A DNA stretch of 64,000 nucleotides from Marasmitruncus massiliensis (GCF_900186535.1 NZ_FYDE01000003.1:310001-374000), one strand, 5' to 3'. Positions 17,764-29,309 are shown, counted from the first letter of the stretch. Notes: generated from the sequence alone by a model not told the origin. Numbers and translations are program-made.

Positions 17764-18801
17764 ATGAAAGCAATTTTACGCGGGCTTTATTTCTTTTTTT
17801 CAGGCATCAAAACAACCTGCAGCGAACTTTGCGAGTGGTATACGACAAACAGGAGTATTCCGCGATTTATGCGTAACAAGGCCTCTCTGGCGGTCATTGT
17901 GGTAGCCATTATTGCCGGAGGCTGGGGACTGGTTGCCGCGGTAACAAGCGGGAGCGGCATCGAACGTCACTCGCTCTCCGACTCTTCCGCGAAAGAGAGT
18001 TCCTCAGAGGCGCAGGAACCGGACAAAGATCAGCAGGAGCCATCCTCATCCGAAGAGGCGCCGTCTGAACAGCCGGCTATCGATGCAATTGCCGGGGCAA
18101 CCCGTTTTGAACCGGTAACTGCCGAACAGATGTATAAAGTGCTGGATGACCGTGCGAAAAAATACAAAGAAAATAACAAGTCCGATGTTTTCACACCGCC
18201 GCCTGCGGGCGATATTGCCGCCTGGAAAAAGATCAACAGCGATGTGGTCGGCTGGATTACAGTTTCCAACACAAATATCAATTATCCGGTGGTAATTGGT
18301 GCGAATACGGCCTATTATACCAGCCGGGGCTATTATAAGGAAGCCAGCAGAAACGGCGTGATCTGGTTGGACTCCGATACAAAATTCGGGACTAACGGAG
18401 CGATCACCTCTCAAAATGCTGTCATCTATGGACATAACTGGACGAATTGCTGGCGGCCTGTGCGTATCGGCAATCCGAACGATGTGATGCTTGCGCAGCT
18501 GGCTGCTTATGACAATGCCGAATTTGCAGCGGCGAATCCCTATATCCGGTTGGCGACCTCCGACGGGGACCATCTGTATGAGATTTTCACAGTGTTTTAT
18601 ACCGACCTGAGCTTTGGCTATAACTATGCGGATGGAAGCCGGGTACCCGGCATCATCTCCAAAGCGAAGGGCCTGAGCATTCACAAGTTTAATGTCCCGG
18701 TTTCCAGTACGGATAAGATTATCACCTTGTCTACCTGTACCCGTATTCTCGGACCGGGAGACAATCAGCGGTTTGTCGTAATGGCAAAGAAGATTTCTTA
18801 G
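17764..18801 (+). CDS. Class B sortase
   Basis: 345 residues. Sortases are membrane-held cysteine transpeptidases that attach proteins to the wall or pilus. A membrane segment (about 41-60) is followed by a Ser/Glu-rich stretch (about 65-105) and the catalytic beta-barrel. His224 in YGHN, Cys325 in TLSTC and Arg336 form the expected triad, so it should be active. It lies 212 bases after the fusion gene that carries another class B sortase, with its own promoter and terminator. No protein in the window ends with a recognisable sorting signal, so its substrate is unknown. Confidence 0.92.
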   Translation: MKAILRGLYFFFSGIKTTCSELCEWYTTNRSIPRFMRNKASLAVIVVAIIAGGWGLVAAVTSGSGIERHSLSDSSAKESSSEAQEPDKDQQEPSSSEEAPSEQPAIDAIAGATRFEPVTAEQMYKVLDDRAKKYKENNKSDVFTPPPAGDIAAWKKINSDVVGWITVSNTNINYPVVIGANTAYYTSRGYYKEASRNGVIWLDSDTKFGTNGAITSQNAVIYGHNWTNCWRPVRIGNPNDVMLAQLAAYDNAEFAAANPYIRLATSDGDHLYEIFTVFYTDLSFGYNYADGSRVPGIISKAKGLSIHKFNVPVSSTDKIITLSTCTRILGPGDNQRFVVMAKKIS

Positions 18802-18806
18802 TTCTG

Positions 18807-18836
18807 AAAAGCGGCTGCCCGTGCAGCCGCTTTTTT
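18807..18836 (+). terminator. Terminator of the sortase gene
   Basis: A 12-bp stem (18807-18818 with 18823-18834) with a T-run. Confidence 0.92.
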
Positions 18837-18869
18837 ACCACTTATGACCGGGGGAGGAATCCTTTTTTT

Positions 18870-19454
18870 ATGAAAGATTTGATATTTGCGCTGATGCGTC
18901 CGTTTATAACCGCATGGGCGCTTCTGCGGTTTGGCTCCATCTGGGGGGCCAAGGAACACCTGCGAAAAGGGGGACGTCACAAACTGCTGGAGCTGGCCTA
19001 CGGACATTATTTTATGCGAAGAGGCAGTTTTGTGGGGATTACCAGTGAATTGGCGGGGATGCCCTGTTTTCCTCATGGCATGCAGGGTATCTTTATTTCA
19101 AACAATGCAAAGCTGGGAAAAGATGTCGTCATTTTTCAGCAGGTGACCATTGGCTCCAATACGCTTTCGGACAGCAGTCATCTAGGCAGTCCGACAATTG
19201 GAAACCGTGTCTATATCGGCGCGGGAGCCAAAATTATTGGTGGCATTACAATTGGCGACAACTGCCGAATTGGCGCGAACGCGGTGGTATATGAGGATAT
19301 GCCGCCCAATTCTGTGGCTGTGTGCGCGCCCACCCGGATCATTCAGAAGGATGATTTGGATAATACCTACTATACGACGATCGGCAAAACGGAGTATTAT
19401 TTTCAGGACGGTTCGTTACATAAAGTGGAAGACGAAAAGAAAAGACGGACATAG
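18870..19454 (+). CDS. Left-handed beta-helix acetyltransferase (serine acetyltransferase-like)
   Basis: 194 residues. The middle part has hexapeptide-repeat character (isoleucine or valine every sixth residue, for example IGNRVYIGAGAKIIGGITIGDN), as in CysE and related O-acetyltransferases. The HGMQGIFIS and VTIGSN segments are also found in CysE-like enzymes, where a His acts as base. It lacks the helical N-terminal domain of true CysE, so an acetyltransferase for a sugar or wall component is equally possible. It is a single gene between two terminators; its stop lies inside the downstream hairpin. Confidence 0.8.
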   Translation: MKDLIFALMRPFITAWALLRFGSIWGAKEHLRKGGRHKLLELAYGHYFMRRGSFVGITSELAGMPCFPHGMQGIFISNNAKLGKDVVIFQQVTIGSNTLSDSSHLGSPTIGNRVYIGAGAKIIGGITIGDNCRIGANAVVYEDMPPNSVAVCAPTRIIQKDDLDNTYYTTIGKTEYYFQDGSLHKVEDEKKRRT

Positions 19455-19469
19455 TCCGTCTTTTCTTTT
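19435..19469 (+). terminator. Shared terminator between acetyltransferase and spoIIQ-like gene
   Basis: A 15-bp stem (19435-19449 with 19455-19469), A-rich on one side and T-rich on the other, so it can serve both convergent genes. It overlaps the last codons of the acetyltransferase. Confidence 0.88.
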
Positions 19470-19473
19470 TGCT

Positions 19474-20244
19474 TTAGATTTTGCCCATTGTTTTAAGCGG
19501 GTCAATCCATTTGCCGTCAGCGGATTTCATTGCAAAGTGCAGGTGCGAATCAAGCAAAATTTCGCTTGGAATCTCGCCTATTTTGCCGATGTTCTGGCTG
19601 ACTTTCACATTGTCGCCCACTTTAACGGAGACATCTTTGGTAAGTCCGCAATAAATCGATGTAACGCCGGTATCATGCTTGATTTCCACCGTCACGCCCA
19701 TCAGCGGGTCGTCATTGACTGCTGTTACCTTTCCGTCGTTAACAGCTTTGACCGCGGTACCCTGTTCGGCTTTGATATCAATGCCGTCATGTGTGCGCCA
19801 TTCTTTCAGCGTATTGTTTTTCACAAGTTCGCCGTTGCTGTAAGCCCCGAAGATTTCACCGGTGACCGGCATAACGTAGGACGACGGAGGCAATTGCTGC
19901 CGCGCAGCGGCCTCGGTGGAGCGCGGTTCGGACTTGGATGAGGCTTCGGATGACGACGAAGGCGCCGTAGACGAGGAGGAGGAACTGGGGGACGGCGCTT
20001 TTACGCCGCTTTGCGCCTTTCCAGCTTCCTCCAAATCGGGGAAACCGTAGGTTGGTTCCTGCGAAGCGGCGGGTTCCTGCTCGACGATCGTACTATTGTT
20101 TCCATCAATACGGGCAATGGTCTTGTCAACCGCGACCCATGCCGCGGTACCGGCTCCGATCACGCAAACTGCCAACGCTACATAAAAGCCTCTGCCTGCT
20201 AGAAATTTACTGAATTTGTTTTTTGGATTATAAGAATCATTCAT
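19474..20244 (-). CDS. spoIIQ: SpoIIQ-like LytM (M23) forespore protein
   Basis: 256 residues: a membrane segment (about 20-38), a Ser-rich linker (about 82-107) and a LytM domain. SpoIIQ sits in the forespore membrane and joins SpoIIIAH of the mother cell to bridge the two cells. The DDPLMGVTVEIKHDTGVTSI stretch and the following KVGDNVKVSQ closely resemble SpoIIQ. Unlike the Bacillus protein, the zinc ligands are intact: His152 and Asp156 in HDGID, and His236 in HLH, so it may be an active endopeptidase as reported for other clostridia. An ordinary M23 wall hydrolase is the alternative. The gene lies near, but is not next to, the SpoIID-domain fusion. Confidence 0.8.
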   Translation of the reverse strand: MNDSYNPKNKFSKFLAGRGFYVALAVCVIGAGTAAWVAVDKTIARIDGNNSTIVEQEPAASQEPTYGFPDLEEAGKAQSGVKAPSPSSSSSSTAPSSSSEASSKSEPRSTEAAARQQLPPSSYVMPVTGEIFGAYSNGELVKNNTLKEWRTHDGIDIKAEQGTAVKAVNDGKVTAVNDDPLMGVTVEIKHDTGVTSIYCGLTKDVSVKVGDNVKVSQNIGKIGEIPSEILLDSHLHFAMKSADGKWIDPLKTMGKI

Positions 20245-20266
20245 ATTGTGGTTACACCTCCAACGT

Positions 20267-20296
20267 TATTTTGGTCGCTTGCCGAATGGTTTATAC
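20267..20296 (-). promoter_or_regulatory. Candidate forespore (sigma-F/sigma-G type) promoter of spoIIQ
   Basis: On the minus strand GTATA (20292-20296) is followed after 18 bases by CAAAATA (20267-20273), close to the GYATR-N18-CATNNTA pattern of sigma-G. No sigma-A promoter is evident here. Confidence 0.45.
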
Positions 20297-20360
20297 GGTG
20301 CCAAGAATTTCTTTTAAGCGTGTTTTTGTTTTTTGTCTGATCAAACAGAATGTAAACGGA

Positions 20361-20720
20361 TTACTTTTTTTGCTTGAATTCCCTCACTCCGATGATTAAA
20401 AGCATGATGCCGAACAGTTTGGAAAGCAGTTCGCTGCCAAGCCGTTCTCCCAGCCAAACTCCAAACAGTACAGCGGGCAGGCCGGACAGAATGCAGAAAG
20501 CGGCAGCTTTCCAGGTAATCAGATGGTTACGGCTGTGAAGGATGATGGACAGGACGGCGATCGGCAGAAAAAACAGCAAATTGATACCTTGTGCCTCCAG
20601 CTGCTCATATCCGCCGTAGACCCGCAGATAGAGCAGCAGAACTGCGCCGGCCCCCATGCCTAATGACCCGAGAACCCCGCTGATCAGAGATACAGCGGCT
20701 ATGACCAGCATATGGTTCAT
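20361..20720 (-). CDS. TauE/SafE (TSUP) family half-size membrane protein, second of a pair
   Basis: 119 residues, four predicted membrane helices. TSUP proteins move sulfite, sulfonates or other small organic anions; full-length members have two such halves in one chain. This one has the family GxxGSLGMGAGAVLLL-type glycine motif near its N-terminus (about 14-29). Its ATG overlaps the stop of the upstream half by four bases, so the two are translationally coupled and probably form a heteromeric transporter. The substrate is not predictable. It has its own start and is not simply a frameshifted C-terminal half. Confidence 0.85.
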   Translation of the reverse strand: MNHMLVIAAVSLISGVLGSLGMGAGAVLLLYLRVYGGYEQLEAQGINLLFFLPIAVLSIILHSRNHLITWKAAAFCILSGLPAVLFGVWLGERLGSELLSKLFGIMLLIIGVREFKQKK

Positions 20721-21064
20721 GTGAGCAGCCGAACGGCCGAGTAAAGGACAATGACGCCGAAAATCCTGTGCAGCCAGACTTTTTTAATCTTTGTCAAAAG
20801 CTTGCTGCCGATGACCGCACCCACAAGCCCAAGCGGGAGATAAGGAAGGGCGCTTGCCAGCCTGATATGCCCGATGGAAAGATAAAGGATGCTGCTGACA
20901 ATTGAGAGCGGCAGGATCACAGCGATCGAGGTGGCATGCGCGCGTTCGGCAGGAAGCCCGCAGTGGCCGAGCATCGGGACGACAACCATCCCGCCGCCCG
21001 CGCCGAAGAGCCCGTTCAGGATGCCCGCAATTGCTCCGGTGAGTACAAATTTGAGTTTTTCCAT
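20717..21064 (-). CDS. TauE/SafE (TSUP) family half-size membrane protein, first of a pair
   Basis: 115 residues, four predicted membrane helices. The N-terminal LTGAIAGILNGLFGAGGGMV carries the glycine-rich motif typical of TSUP proteins. It is the upstream member of a pair, overlapping its partner by four bases. Both copies share the motif, as expected if each corresponds to one half of a full-length exporter. It is preceded by the upp terminator, so its transcript starts separately. Substrate unknown. Confidence 0.85.
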   Translation of the reverse strand: MEKLKFVLTGAIAGILNGLFGAGGGMVVVPMLGHCGLPAERAHATSIAVILPLSIVSSILYLSIGHIRLASALPYLPLGLVGAVIGSKLLTKIKKVWLHRIFGVIVLYSAVRLLT

Positions 21065-21087
21065 TTCATTCCCCCTTTGTCTGAACG

Positions 21088-21130
21088 CAAAAAAAGAAGC
21101 TGTTTGAAATTAGCATTCCAAACAGCTTCT
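21088..21130 (-). terminator. Terminator of the rodA-upp run
   Basis: On the minus strand a perfect 12-bp stem (21119-21130 with 21095-21106) is followed by seven T. Confidence 0.93.
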
Positions 21131-21201
21131 GTCTTTATTCGATGAATTCTTTCCCTGCGATTCTTTTTAGAAAAAGGAGCTATATAATCAATCGCAAAAC
21201 G

Positions 21202-21837
21202 TTATTTTGTACCAAAAATGCGGTCGCCCGCATCGCCAAGGCCGGGAACAATGTATTTGTTTTCATTCAAGTGGTCATCCAGCGCGCCGCAATAGATCTG
21301 CACTTCCGGATGGGCATCGCTTAAAGCCTTCAGCCCTTCAGGGGCGGCAATGATGCACATGAACTTGATGTTGGTCGAACAATTATGTTTTTTCAGCTGG
21401 TTGATGGCGTCAATGGCGGAACCGCCGGTTGCCAGCATCGGGTCGAGCACAATGATATCGCGCTCCTGAATATCGGCGGGCAGCTTGCAGTAATATTCCA
21501 CAGGCTCATGGGTGGCCGGATCACGGTACATACCGATATGGCCGATCTTTGCGGCGGGAACAAGCTCCAGCATACCGTCCACCATGCCAAGCCCTGCCCG
21601 GAGAATCGGCACAAAAGCAACCTTGCGTCCAGAGATGACACTTGCCTTTGCAATGCAGATAGGCGTCTCGATCTCCACCTCTTTGGTGGGCATATCGCGG
21701 GTCGCCTCATAACACATCAGCATGGCGATCTCATTGATCAGTTCGCGGAATTCCTTGGAACCGGTATTTTTATCACGCAGAAGGGTGATCTTGTGTTTGA
21801 TCAGCGGGTGATCCATAATGAACGGTTTTGTTGACAT
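21202..21837 (-). CDS. upp: Uracil phosphoribosyltransferase
   Basis: 211 residues, normal for Upp. It converts uracil and PRPP to UMP in pyrimidine salvage. The PRPP-binding loop [11 protein letters not shown] is at 131-141, and the uracil-site region near the C-terminus ends with [17 protein letters not shown]. It is the last gene of the minus-strand run starting with rodA, directly before a strong terminator and about 30 bases after rpiB. Confidence 0.97.
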   Translation of the reverse strand: MSTKPFIMDHPLIKHKITLLRDKNTGSKEFRELINEIAMLMCYEATRDMPTKEVEIETPICIAKASVISGRKVAFVPILRAGLGMVDGMLELVPAAKIGHIGMYRDPATHEPVEYYCKLPADIQERDIIVLDPMLATGGSAIDAINQLKKHNCSTNIKFMCIIAAPEGLKALSDAHPEVQIYCGALDDHLNENKYIVPGLGDAGDRIFGTK

Positions 21838-21866
21838 AACGATATCCCCTTACATTCATTTGATTG

Positions 21867-22304
21867 TCATTTATTTTCAAGCGCGGAAATTTTATCGATG
21901 CGCCTCTGATGGCGTCCGCCCTCAAACTCCGTATGCAGGAACGCGTCTACAAGCTCGATCGCAAGTCCCGCGCCGACCACGCGCCCACCCATGCAGAGCG
22001 CATTCGCGTTGTTATGCAGGCGGGTATATTTGGCACTGAAATAATCTGAGCAACAGGCGGCCCGGATTCCCTTGATTTTGTTGGCCGCCATCGAGATGCC
22101 GATCCCGGTGCCGCAGAAGAGCAACGCCTGATCACACTCGCCCGAAACAACGGCTTTGCAGGCCGGAGCAGCCATATCGGGGTAGTCGCAGGACTGTCCG
22201 TCATAGCTTCCAAAATCTTTATATGCGATTTTATTTTCGTCGAGCCATGCCCTGACTTCCTCTTTCAGCGCATAGCCTCCATGATCCGCAGCTAAAGCTA
22301 TCAT
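21867..22304 (-). CDS. rpiB: Ribose 5-phosphate isomerase B
   Basis: 145 residues. It interconverts ribulose 5-phosphate and ribose 5-phosphate and so supplies PRPP and nucleotides. The N-terminal AADHGGYALK and the active-site FCGTGIGISMAANK (Cys64) are typical of RpiB. Its ATG shares one base with the tsaB stop (TAATG), so the genes are translationally coupled. Placement beside upp is metabolically sensible, since both serve PRPP-linked metabolism. Confidence 0.96.
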   Translation of the reverse strand: MIALAADHGGYALKEEVRAWLDENKIAYKDFGSYDGQSCDYPDMAAPACKAVVSGECDQALLFCGTGIGISMAANKIKGIRAACCSDYFSAKYTRLHNNANALCMGGRVVGAGLAIELVDAFLHTEFEGGRHQRRIDKISALENK

Positions 22305-23014
22305 TATTTTCCATCTCCTGAAATTTTTTGTTTTGCAAGCAGTTCCCGCTCCGCCTGGGGCAGTCTCAGATAGGCCGGTACCAGCGCAGACGGCTCCACG
22401 GCATTTGCAATGTCGGGCAAAGCGGCAAGCGCAACAGAAGACGCGCGCACAAATTGCAGCGCGGGTGAAGCCAACCGGATACCGGGAACACGCTCTTTCA
22501 TGCTATTATAACACAGTTTTGCCCCGTCTCCAACTAAAAAAACAGGCTCGCCGGCATTTTTCAGCCATTTTTCCAATTGTGCGATGGGAATCGCGCTGTC
22601 TTTTTCCAATCGGGTTAACTGATTTCCGTTCCAGCGGAACAATGCGGTATAGACCTGCGAACAGCGTGCGTCCAGCACAGGAGCCACCACACAATCCACA
22701 CCGCGGTATTGATATGCAAGCGCTTCCAAGGTGGATACGCCGATACACCGCCGCCCAAGCGCGTGCGCCATACCTTTTACAGCGGAAAGCCCGATACGCA
22801 GACCTGTAAAAGACCCGGGGCCGTCCGTGACGGCAAACAGATCAACCGCCTCGAGCGGAATCCGTGTCTGGCTGAGCAGGCTTTGCACCATTGGCATAAT
22901 CGTCTGGGAATGCGTCAGCTTTACATTTGCAAAGCATTCTCCGAGGACAACATCCTCCTCTAACAGCGCACAGCTTGCTGAAAGAGATGAAGTATCCATC
23001 GCAAGTATCTTCAA
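22304..23014 (-). CDS. tsaB: tRNA t6A synthesis protein TsaB
   Basis: 236 residues with an ASKHA-like fold. TsaB is the non-catalytic scaffold that pairs with TsaD (and TsaE) to place threonylcarbamoyl on A37 of ANN-decoding tRNAs. Marks are MDTSSLSASCALLEE at the start, THSQTIMPMV near 35-44, and the DGPGSFTGLRIGLSAVKG segment (about 64-81). It overlaps tsaE by four bases (ATGA). tsaD is not in the window. mtaB, which acts on t6A to make ms2t6A, is found at 56-57 kb. Confidence 0.94.
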   Translation of the reverse strand: MKILAMDTSSLSASCALLEEDVVLGECFANVKLTHSQTIMPMVQSLLSQTRIPLEAVDLFAVTDGPGSFTGLRIGLSAVKGMAHALGRRCIGVSTLEALAYQYRGVDCVVAPVLDARCSQVYTALFRWNGNQLTRLEKDSAIPIAQLEKWLKNAGEPVFLVGDGAKLCYNSMKERVPGIRLASPALQFVRASSVALAALPDIANAVEPSALVPAYLRLPQAERELLAKQKISGDGK

Positions 23015-23439
23015 AACCGTTCATCCCCTTCTATCCTGATGTCGCGTGTATCTTCGCCGGTTGGCGAAATTGTTAATAGGATGGTGTGCTCCGGCAAAGC
23101 GGATGTAATATTTTCGCTCCATTCGATGAACAGGACTCCGTCTTGCCCGAGGTAGTCAAAGAACCCCGTCGAATAGAGCTCATCGAAATCCGAGACCCGG
23201 TACATATCAAAATGGTAAAGCGCGAGTTCGCCGCGCGTATATTCATGCACGAGCGCAAAAGTAGGGCTGGATACGTCGTCGGCAAGGCCAAGTCCGCGCG
23301 CCAGCCCGCGCGCAAACGCGGTTTTGCCCGCGCCCATTCCGCCCCGGCAGGCAATCACGTCACCCGCCCGCAGCTTTTGCGCAATCCGGGCTGCGAACGC
23401 CTCTGTTTGTGCTGTGGAATGACTGGTAAACTGTATCAC
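23011..23439 (-). CDS. tsaE: tRNA t6A synthesis ATPase TsaE
   Basis: 142 residues. TsaE is the small ATPase that regulates the TsaB-TsaD complex during t6A synthesis. Walker A is GGMGAGKT at 33-40, and the family segments SPTFALVHEY and LYHFDMYR follow. The end overlaps tsaB by four bases, so the two are co-translated. Upstream, fhs ends 33 bases away on the same strand. Confidence 0.94.
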   Translation of the reverse strand: MIQFTSHSTAQTEAFAARIAQKLRAGDVIACRGGMGAGKTAFARGLARGLGLADDVSSPTFALVHEYTRGELALYHFDMYRVSDFDELYSTGFFDYLGQDGVLFIEWSENITSALPEHTILLTISPTGEDTRDIRIEGDERF

Positions 23440-23472
23440 AATTTCATCCTCTCATCCTGACCAAACAACTCA

Positions 23473-25140
23473 TTAGAACAGGCCGGAGATATGACCGTCG
23501 CCGTCCACATCAATGTGATAAGCGGCGGGGTCTTTCGGCAGGCCCGGCATGGTCATAATATCACCGGTCAGCGCGACAATGAACCCTGCGCCGGCAGACA
23601 GGCGGATGTCTTTTACATGAATGGTAAAACCTGTGGGGCGTCCCAACTTTGTGGGATCGTCGGACAGGGAATATTGTGTCTTTGCCATACAGACAGGCAG
23701 GCCGGCTTTGCCGAGCCTTTCAATTTCCTGTATCATCTTTTCGGCGGAAACGGTATAACTGACATCCGCCGCGCCGTAAATTTCTTTGGCGATGCGGGAG
23801 ATTTTCTCCCTGACCGGCAGTTCCGTGTCATAGAGCGGGCGAAAATCGGAAGTGTCCTCGCATGCCTCTACAACAGCTTTCGCCAGTTCGATTCCGCCGT
23901 CTCCGCCTTTTGCAAAGACTTCCGATAGGGCAAACCGGCAGCCGGTGCGTGCGCAGAACCGGGAAAGCGTCTCAATTTCCTCGTCGCTGTCGCCGCCGAA
24001 CCGGTTGATGGCAACGACTACCGGAACACCGTATTTTTGCATGTTTTCCACATGCGCCTCCAAGTTGACCAGCCCTCTTTTCAGGGCTTCCACATTCGGA
24101 ATGCCCGTTTCGGCCTTGGGGACGCCGCCGTTATATTTCAGCGCGCGCATGGTGGCGACCAGCACAATGGCGGAAGGCGCAATTCCCGCGATGCGGCATT
24201 TGATGTCCAGGAACTTTTCGGCGCCGAGATCGGAGCCGAAGCCCGCCTCCGTAATCGTGTAATCGGCCAGCTTGAGCGCCAGCTTGGTGGCGCGGATGGA
24301 GTTGCAGCCATGCGCGATATTGGCAAACGGCCCGCCATGCATCAGAGCGGGCGTATTTTCCAGCGTCTGCACCAGATTAGGCTTGATTGCGTCTTTTAAA
24401 AGAGCTGCCATTGCGCCCTGCGCCTGCAGGTCACGCGCGTAGACAGGGGTATTACTAAAAGTATAAGCAACCAGAATATCTCCCAAACGTTTTTTCAGGT
24501 CATCCAGATCAGCCGCGAGGCAGAGAATTGCCATCACTTCAGAGGCGACGGTGATCATAAAATGGTCTTCCCGCGGCATACCGTTGATTTTTCCGCCAAG
24601 CCCGACGATGACGTTGCGCATCGCGCGGTCGTTCATATCCAGACAGCGGGTGAACAAAATACGGCGCGGGTCGATTCCCAATAGGTTGCCCTGCTGGAGA
24701 TGGTTATCCAAAATGGCGCAGAGGAGATTGTTTGCCGAGGTAATCGCGTGCATATCACCGGTAAAATGCAGGTTGATATCCTCCATTGGCACCACCTGCG
24801 CATATCCGCCGCCAGCCGCGCCGCCCTTGATGCCGAATACGGGGCCGAGGGACGGTTCGCGCAGCGCGATCACAGCGCGCTTCCCAATTTTCGCCATCGC
24901 TTCGCCGAGCCCTACCGTTGTGGTGGTTTTTCCCTCGCCGGCCGGCGTGGGGTTGATGGCGGTAACGAGAACCAGTTTCCCGTCAGGGCGGCTGTTCAGC
25001 CGCGAATAGACTGCCTCCGAGAGCTTCGCCTTATATCTGCCGTATGGCTCCAGTTCCTCGGGCAAAATCCCCAGACGGTCCGCAATCTCGCCGATTGGGA
25101 GCATCTGCGCGGACTGTGCAATTTCGATATCACTTAGCAT
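23473..25140 (-). CDS. fhs: Formate-tetrahydrofolate ligase
   Basis: 555 residues, the family's usual length. The enzyme uses ATP to make 10-formyl-THF from formate, feeding purine synthesis and, in acetogens, the methyl branch of the Wood-Ljungdahl pathway. The nucleotide site is [10 protein letters not shown] at 65-74. The segment [21 protein letters not shown]-like glycine loop near 95-115 and the C-terminal [11 protein letters not shown] are family marks. It lies 17 bases after rodA. I see no THF riboswitch, and too little room for one. Acetogenesis cannot be claimed from this gene alone. Confidence 0.97.
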   Translation of the reverse strand: MLSDIEIAQSAQMLPIGEIADRLGILPEELEPYGRYKAKLSEAVYSRLNSRPDGKLVLVTAINPTPAGEGKTTTTVGLGEAMAKIGKRAVIALREPSLGPVFGIKGGAAGGGYAQVVPMEDINLHFTGDMHAITSANNLLCAILDNHLQQGNLLGIDPRRILFTRCLDMNDRAMRNVIVGLGGKINGMPREDHFMITVASEVMAILCLAADLDDLKKRLGDILVAYTFSNTPVYARDLQAQGAMAALLKDAIKPNLVQTLENTPALMHGGPFANIAHGCNSIRATKLALKLADYTITEAGFGSDLGAEKFLDIKCRIAGIAPSAIVLVATMRALKYNGGVPKAETGIPNVEALKRGLVNLEAHVENMQKYGVPVVVAINRFGGDSDEEIETLSRFCARTGCRFALSEVFAKGGDGGIELAKAVVEACEDTSDFRPLYDTELPVREKISRIAKEIYGAADVSYTVSAEKMIQEIERLGKAGLPVCMAKTQYSLSDDPTKLGRPTGFTIHVKDIRLSAGAGFIVALTGDIMTMPGLPKDPAAYHIDVDGDGHISGLF

Positions 25141-25157
25141 TCATGAAACCCTCCATT

Positions 25158-26297
25158 TTATTCGCTGAATAGATTTTTGGTGGTATGCATATGTACAGAC
25201 AGTGCCAGGCCGATGCTCATATAGGTTGAAAGCACCGAGGTACCTCCGTTGGAAACGAGCGGAAGCGTAATGCCGATGACCGGAAGCAGGGAAAGGCACA
25301 TGCCGATATTGATAATCGCCTGCACAGACACCATCGCAAAAATGCCGACGCAGATCAGGCGGCCCTCCATATCCTGCGAATGCTGTGCGCAGGACAGCAG
25401 TCTGGTGCACAGCAGGATCAGGATCACGATGACCGCAAGGCAGCCCACAAACCCCAGAGATTCGCCGATAAACGCAAAAATGAAGTCGTTATGCGCTTCG
25501 GGAACCGGCGTATGCGTGTCCACAAAGATTCCCTTGCCCCACACCTGTCCGGACCCGATTGCAAGCTTGGCCTGATATTGCTGGTAATAATCTCCCAGCT
25601 TGTCCTGCATTTCCGGCCGGAAAAGAATCCGGATGCGCTGCTTCTGGTCCGAATTCAGGATGAAGAACCAGACAGCGGGAGCAATGACTACCAGAGAGCC
25701 GACAGCAGACGCGATATATTTCCAGTCCAGCCCCGCCGCAAACACCATACAGATGAAAATGCCGGCAAATACAATCGCGGTACCGTCATCTCCCTGAAAA
25801 TGAATCAGAAGTACCGGCACCGCCCCATGGGCACAGACTGCCAGAAGGGTCTGGGGACGGTTGAGCTGATCGTGCACGATGGAAAGATGGTAGGCCAAAA
25901 TTAAAATAAACGAAATCTTTAAAAATTCTGTAGGCTGAACGGTGATGCTGGTGCCGGGAAGATAGAACCAGGATTTGTCGTTCTGGCGCATCGCGGTGCC
26001 ATGCCCGATAAAGAAGGTCAGCACAACCAGAAAATATGCGGCCGGAACATGCAATTTCCAGAGTTTGGTAAGCGTATGGTAATCAAATTTAGACAAAATG
26101 AGTGCCGCGACACAGCCAATGCCGGTAGCGGCAAACTGAATGAGCACCTTGCGGGGCCCAACTTTGCTGATCAGTTCTGAATAGGAAATGCCGGCCAGCA
26201 TCACCAGGCCGATTCCGGAAAGCACAAGACAAAGCGTCCAGAGCCAAAGGTCGGTCTGACGCAGATAGACATAAACGGCGTGGAATAGCTTTTTCAT
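25158..26297 (-). CDS. rodA: RodA/FtsW/SpoVE-family peptidoglycan glycosyltransferase
   Basis: 379 residues from the ATG at 26297, which has GGGAGA at proper distance; an upstream in-frame start would add 15 residues with no ribosome site. About ten membrane helices. SEDS proteins polymerise lipid II with a partner class B PBP. The conserved loop PEAHNDFIFAFIGESLG contains the Asp thought to be catalytic, and the C-terminal PLVSNGGTSVLSTYMSIG is the family signature. The cytosolic and loop lengths fit RodA better than FtsW, but FtsW or SpoVE remain possible. It is the first gene of a run reaching upp. Confidence 0.9.
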   Translation of the reverse strand: MKKLFHAVYVYLRQTDLWLWTLCLVLSGIGLVMLAGISYSELISKVGPRKVLIQFAATGIGCVAALILSKFDYHTLTKLWKLHVPAAYFLVVLTFFIGHGTAMRQNDKSWFYLPGTSITVQPTEFLKISFILILAYHLSIVHDQLNRPQTLLAVCAHGAVPVLLIHFQGDDGTAIVFAGIFICMVFAAGLDWKYIASAVGSLVVIAPAVWFFILNSDQKQRIRILFRPEMQDKLGDYYQQYQAKLAIGSGQVWGKGIFVDTHTPVPEAHNDFIFAFIGESLGFVGCLAVIVILILLCTRLLSCAQHSQDMEGRLICVGIFAMVSVQAIINIGMCLSLLPVIGITLPLVSNGGTSVLSTYMSIGLALSVHMHTTKNLFSE

Positions 26298-26369
26298 ACA
26301 GTTCTCCCAAAAATAGCCAGCTAATTTCAGCAGAGACGTCAATAAACGTCAATGCGGATGTGCATCCCT

Positions 26370-26398
26370 ATTATATCGGAAAAGGGAGGCTCATTCAA
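26370..26398 (-). promoter_or_regulatory. Sigma-A promoter of the rodA-fhs-tsaE-tsaB-rpiB-upp run
   Basis: On the minus strand TTGAAT (26393-26398), 17-bp spacer, TATAAT (26370-26375). Confidence 0.8.
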
Positions 26399-26447
26399 GG
26401 GAAAACACCGAAAGCCGTAAAAAAATGCCCGCGAAGCGCGGACATTC

Positions 26448-26486
26448 CAAAAAATTGCTTCGGCGGAGGATTCCGCCGAAGCAATT
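26448..26486 (-). terminator. Terminator of ppdK
   Basis: On the minus strand a 15-bp perfect stem (26472-26486 with 26453-26467) runs into a T-tract. Confidence 0.92.
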
Positions 26487-26513
26487 TGAATAAAAATCTA
26501 TAGAAGGAAGCGG

Positions 26514-29141
<2,628 letters not shown>

Positions 29142-29228
29142 TTTGATCTACCTCCAATTTTTTGTTAACTGTTTGCAACTGGCATCCGGTTCCAAGCAGA
29201 TGCCGCAACATGGAGTTAACTACCAAAT

Positions 29229-29257
29229 ATTATAGCAAACAAGTACATGCTTTTCTA
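29229..29257 (-). promoter_or_regulatory. Promoter of ppdK with structured leader
   Basis: On the minus strand TATAAT (29229-29234) has TGC directly before it (extended -10), with TAGAAA (29252-29257) at the -35. The leader of about 85 bases can fold into a GC-rich hairpin around 29185-29205. Confidence 0.65.
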
Positions 29258-29309
29258 GCACTTCTGTAAATTAATTTTGGTATAATTTTCAATTTCCATA
29301 CAGCTTCAC

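Noticed and set aside
20700-20730. Frameshift splitting one TauE/SafE gene in two
   Set aside because: The second half has its own start in a four-base overlap, and each half repeats the family motif, so two real genes are more likely.
25141-25157. Possible THF riboswitch for fhs
   Set aside because: Only 17 bases separate rodA and fhs. No aptamer can fit, and none is seen before rodA.
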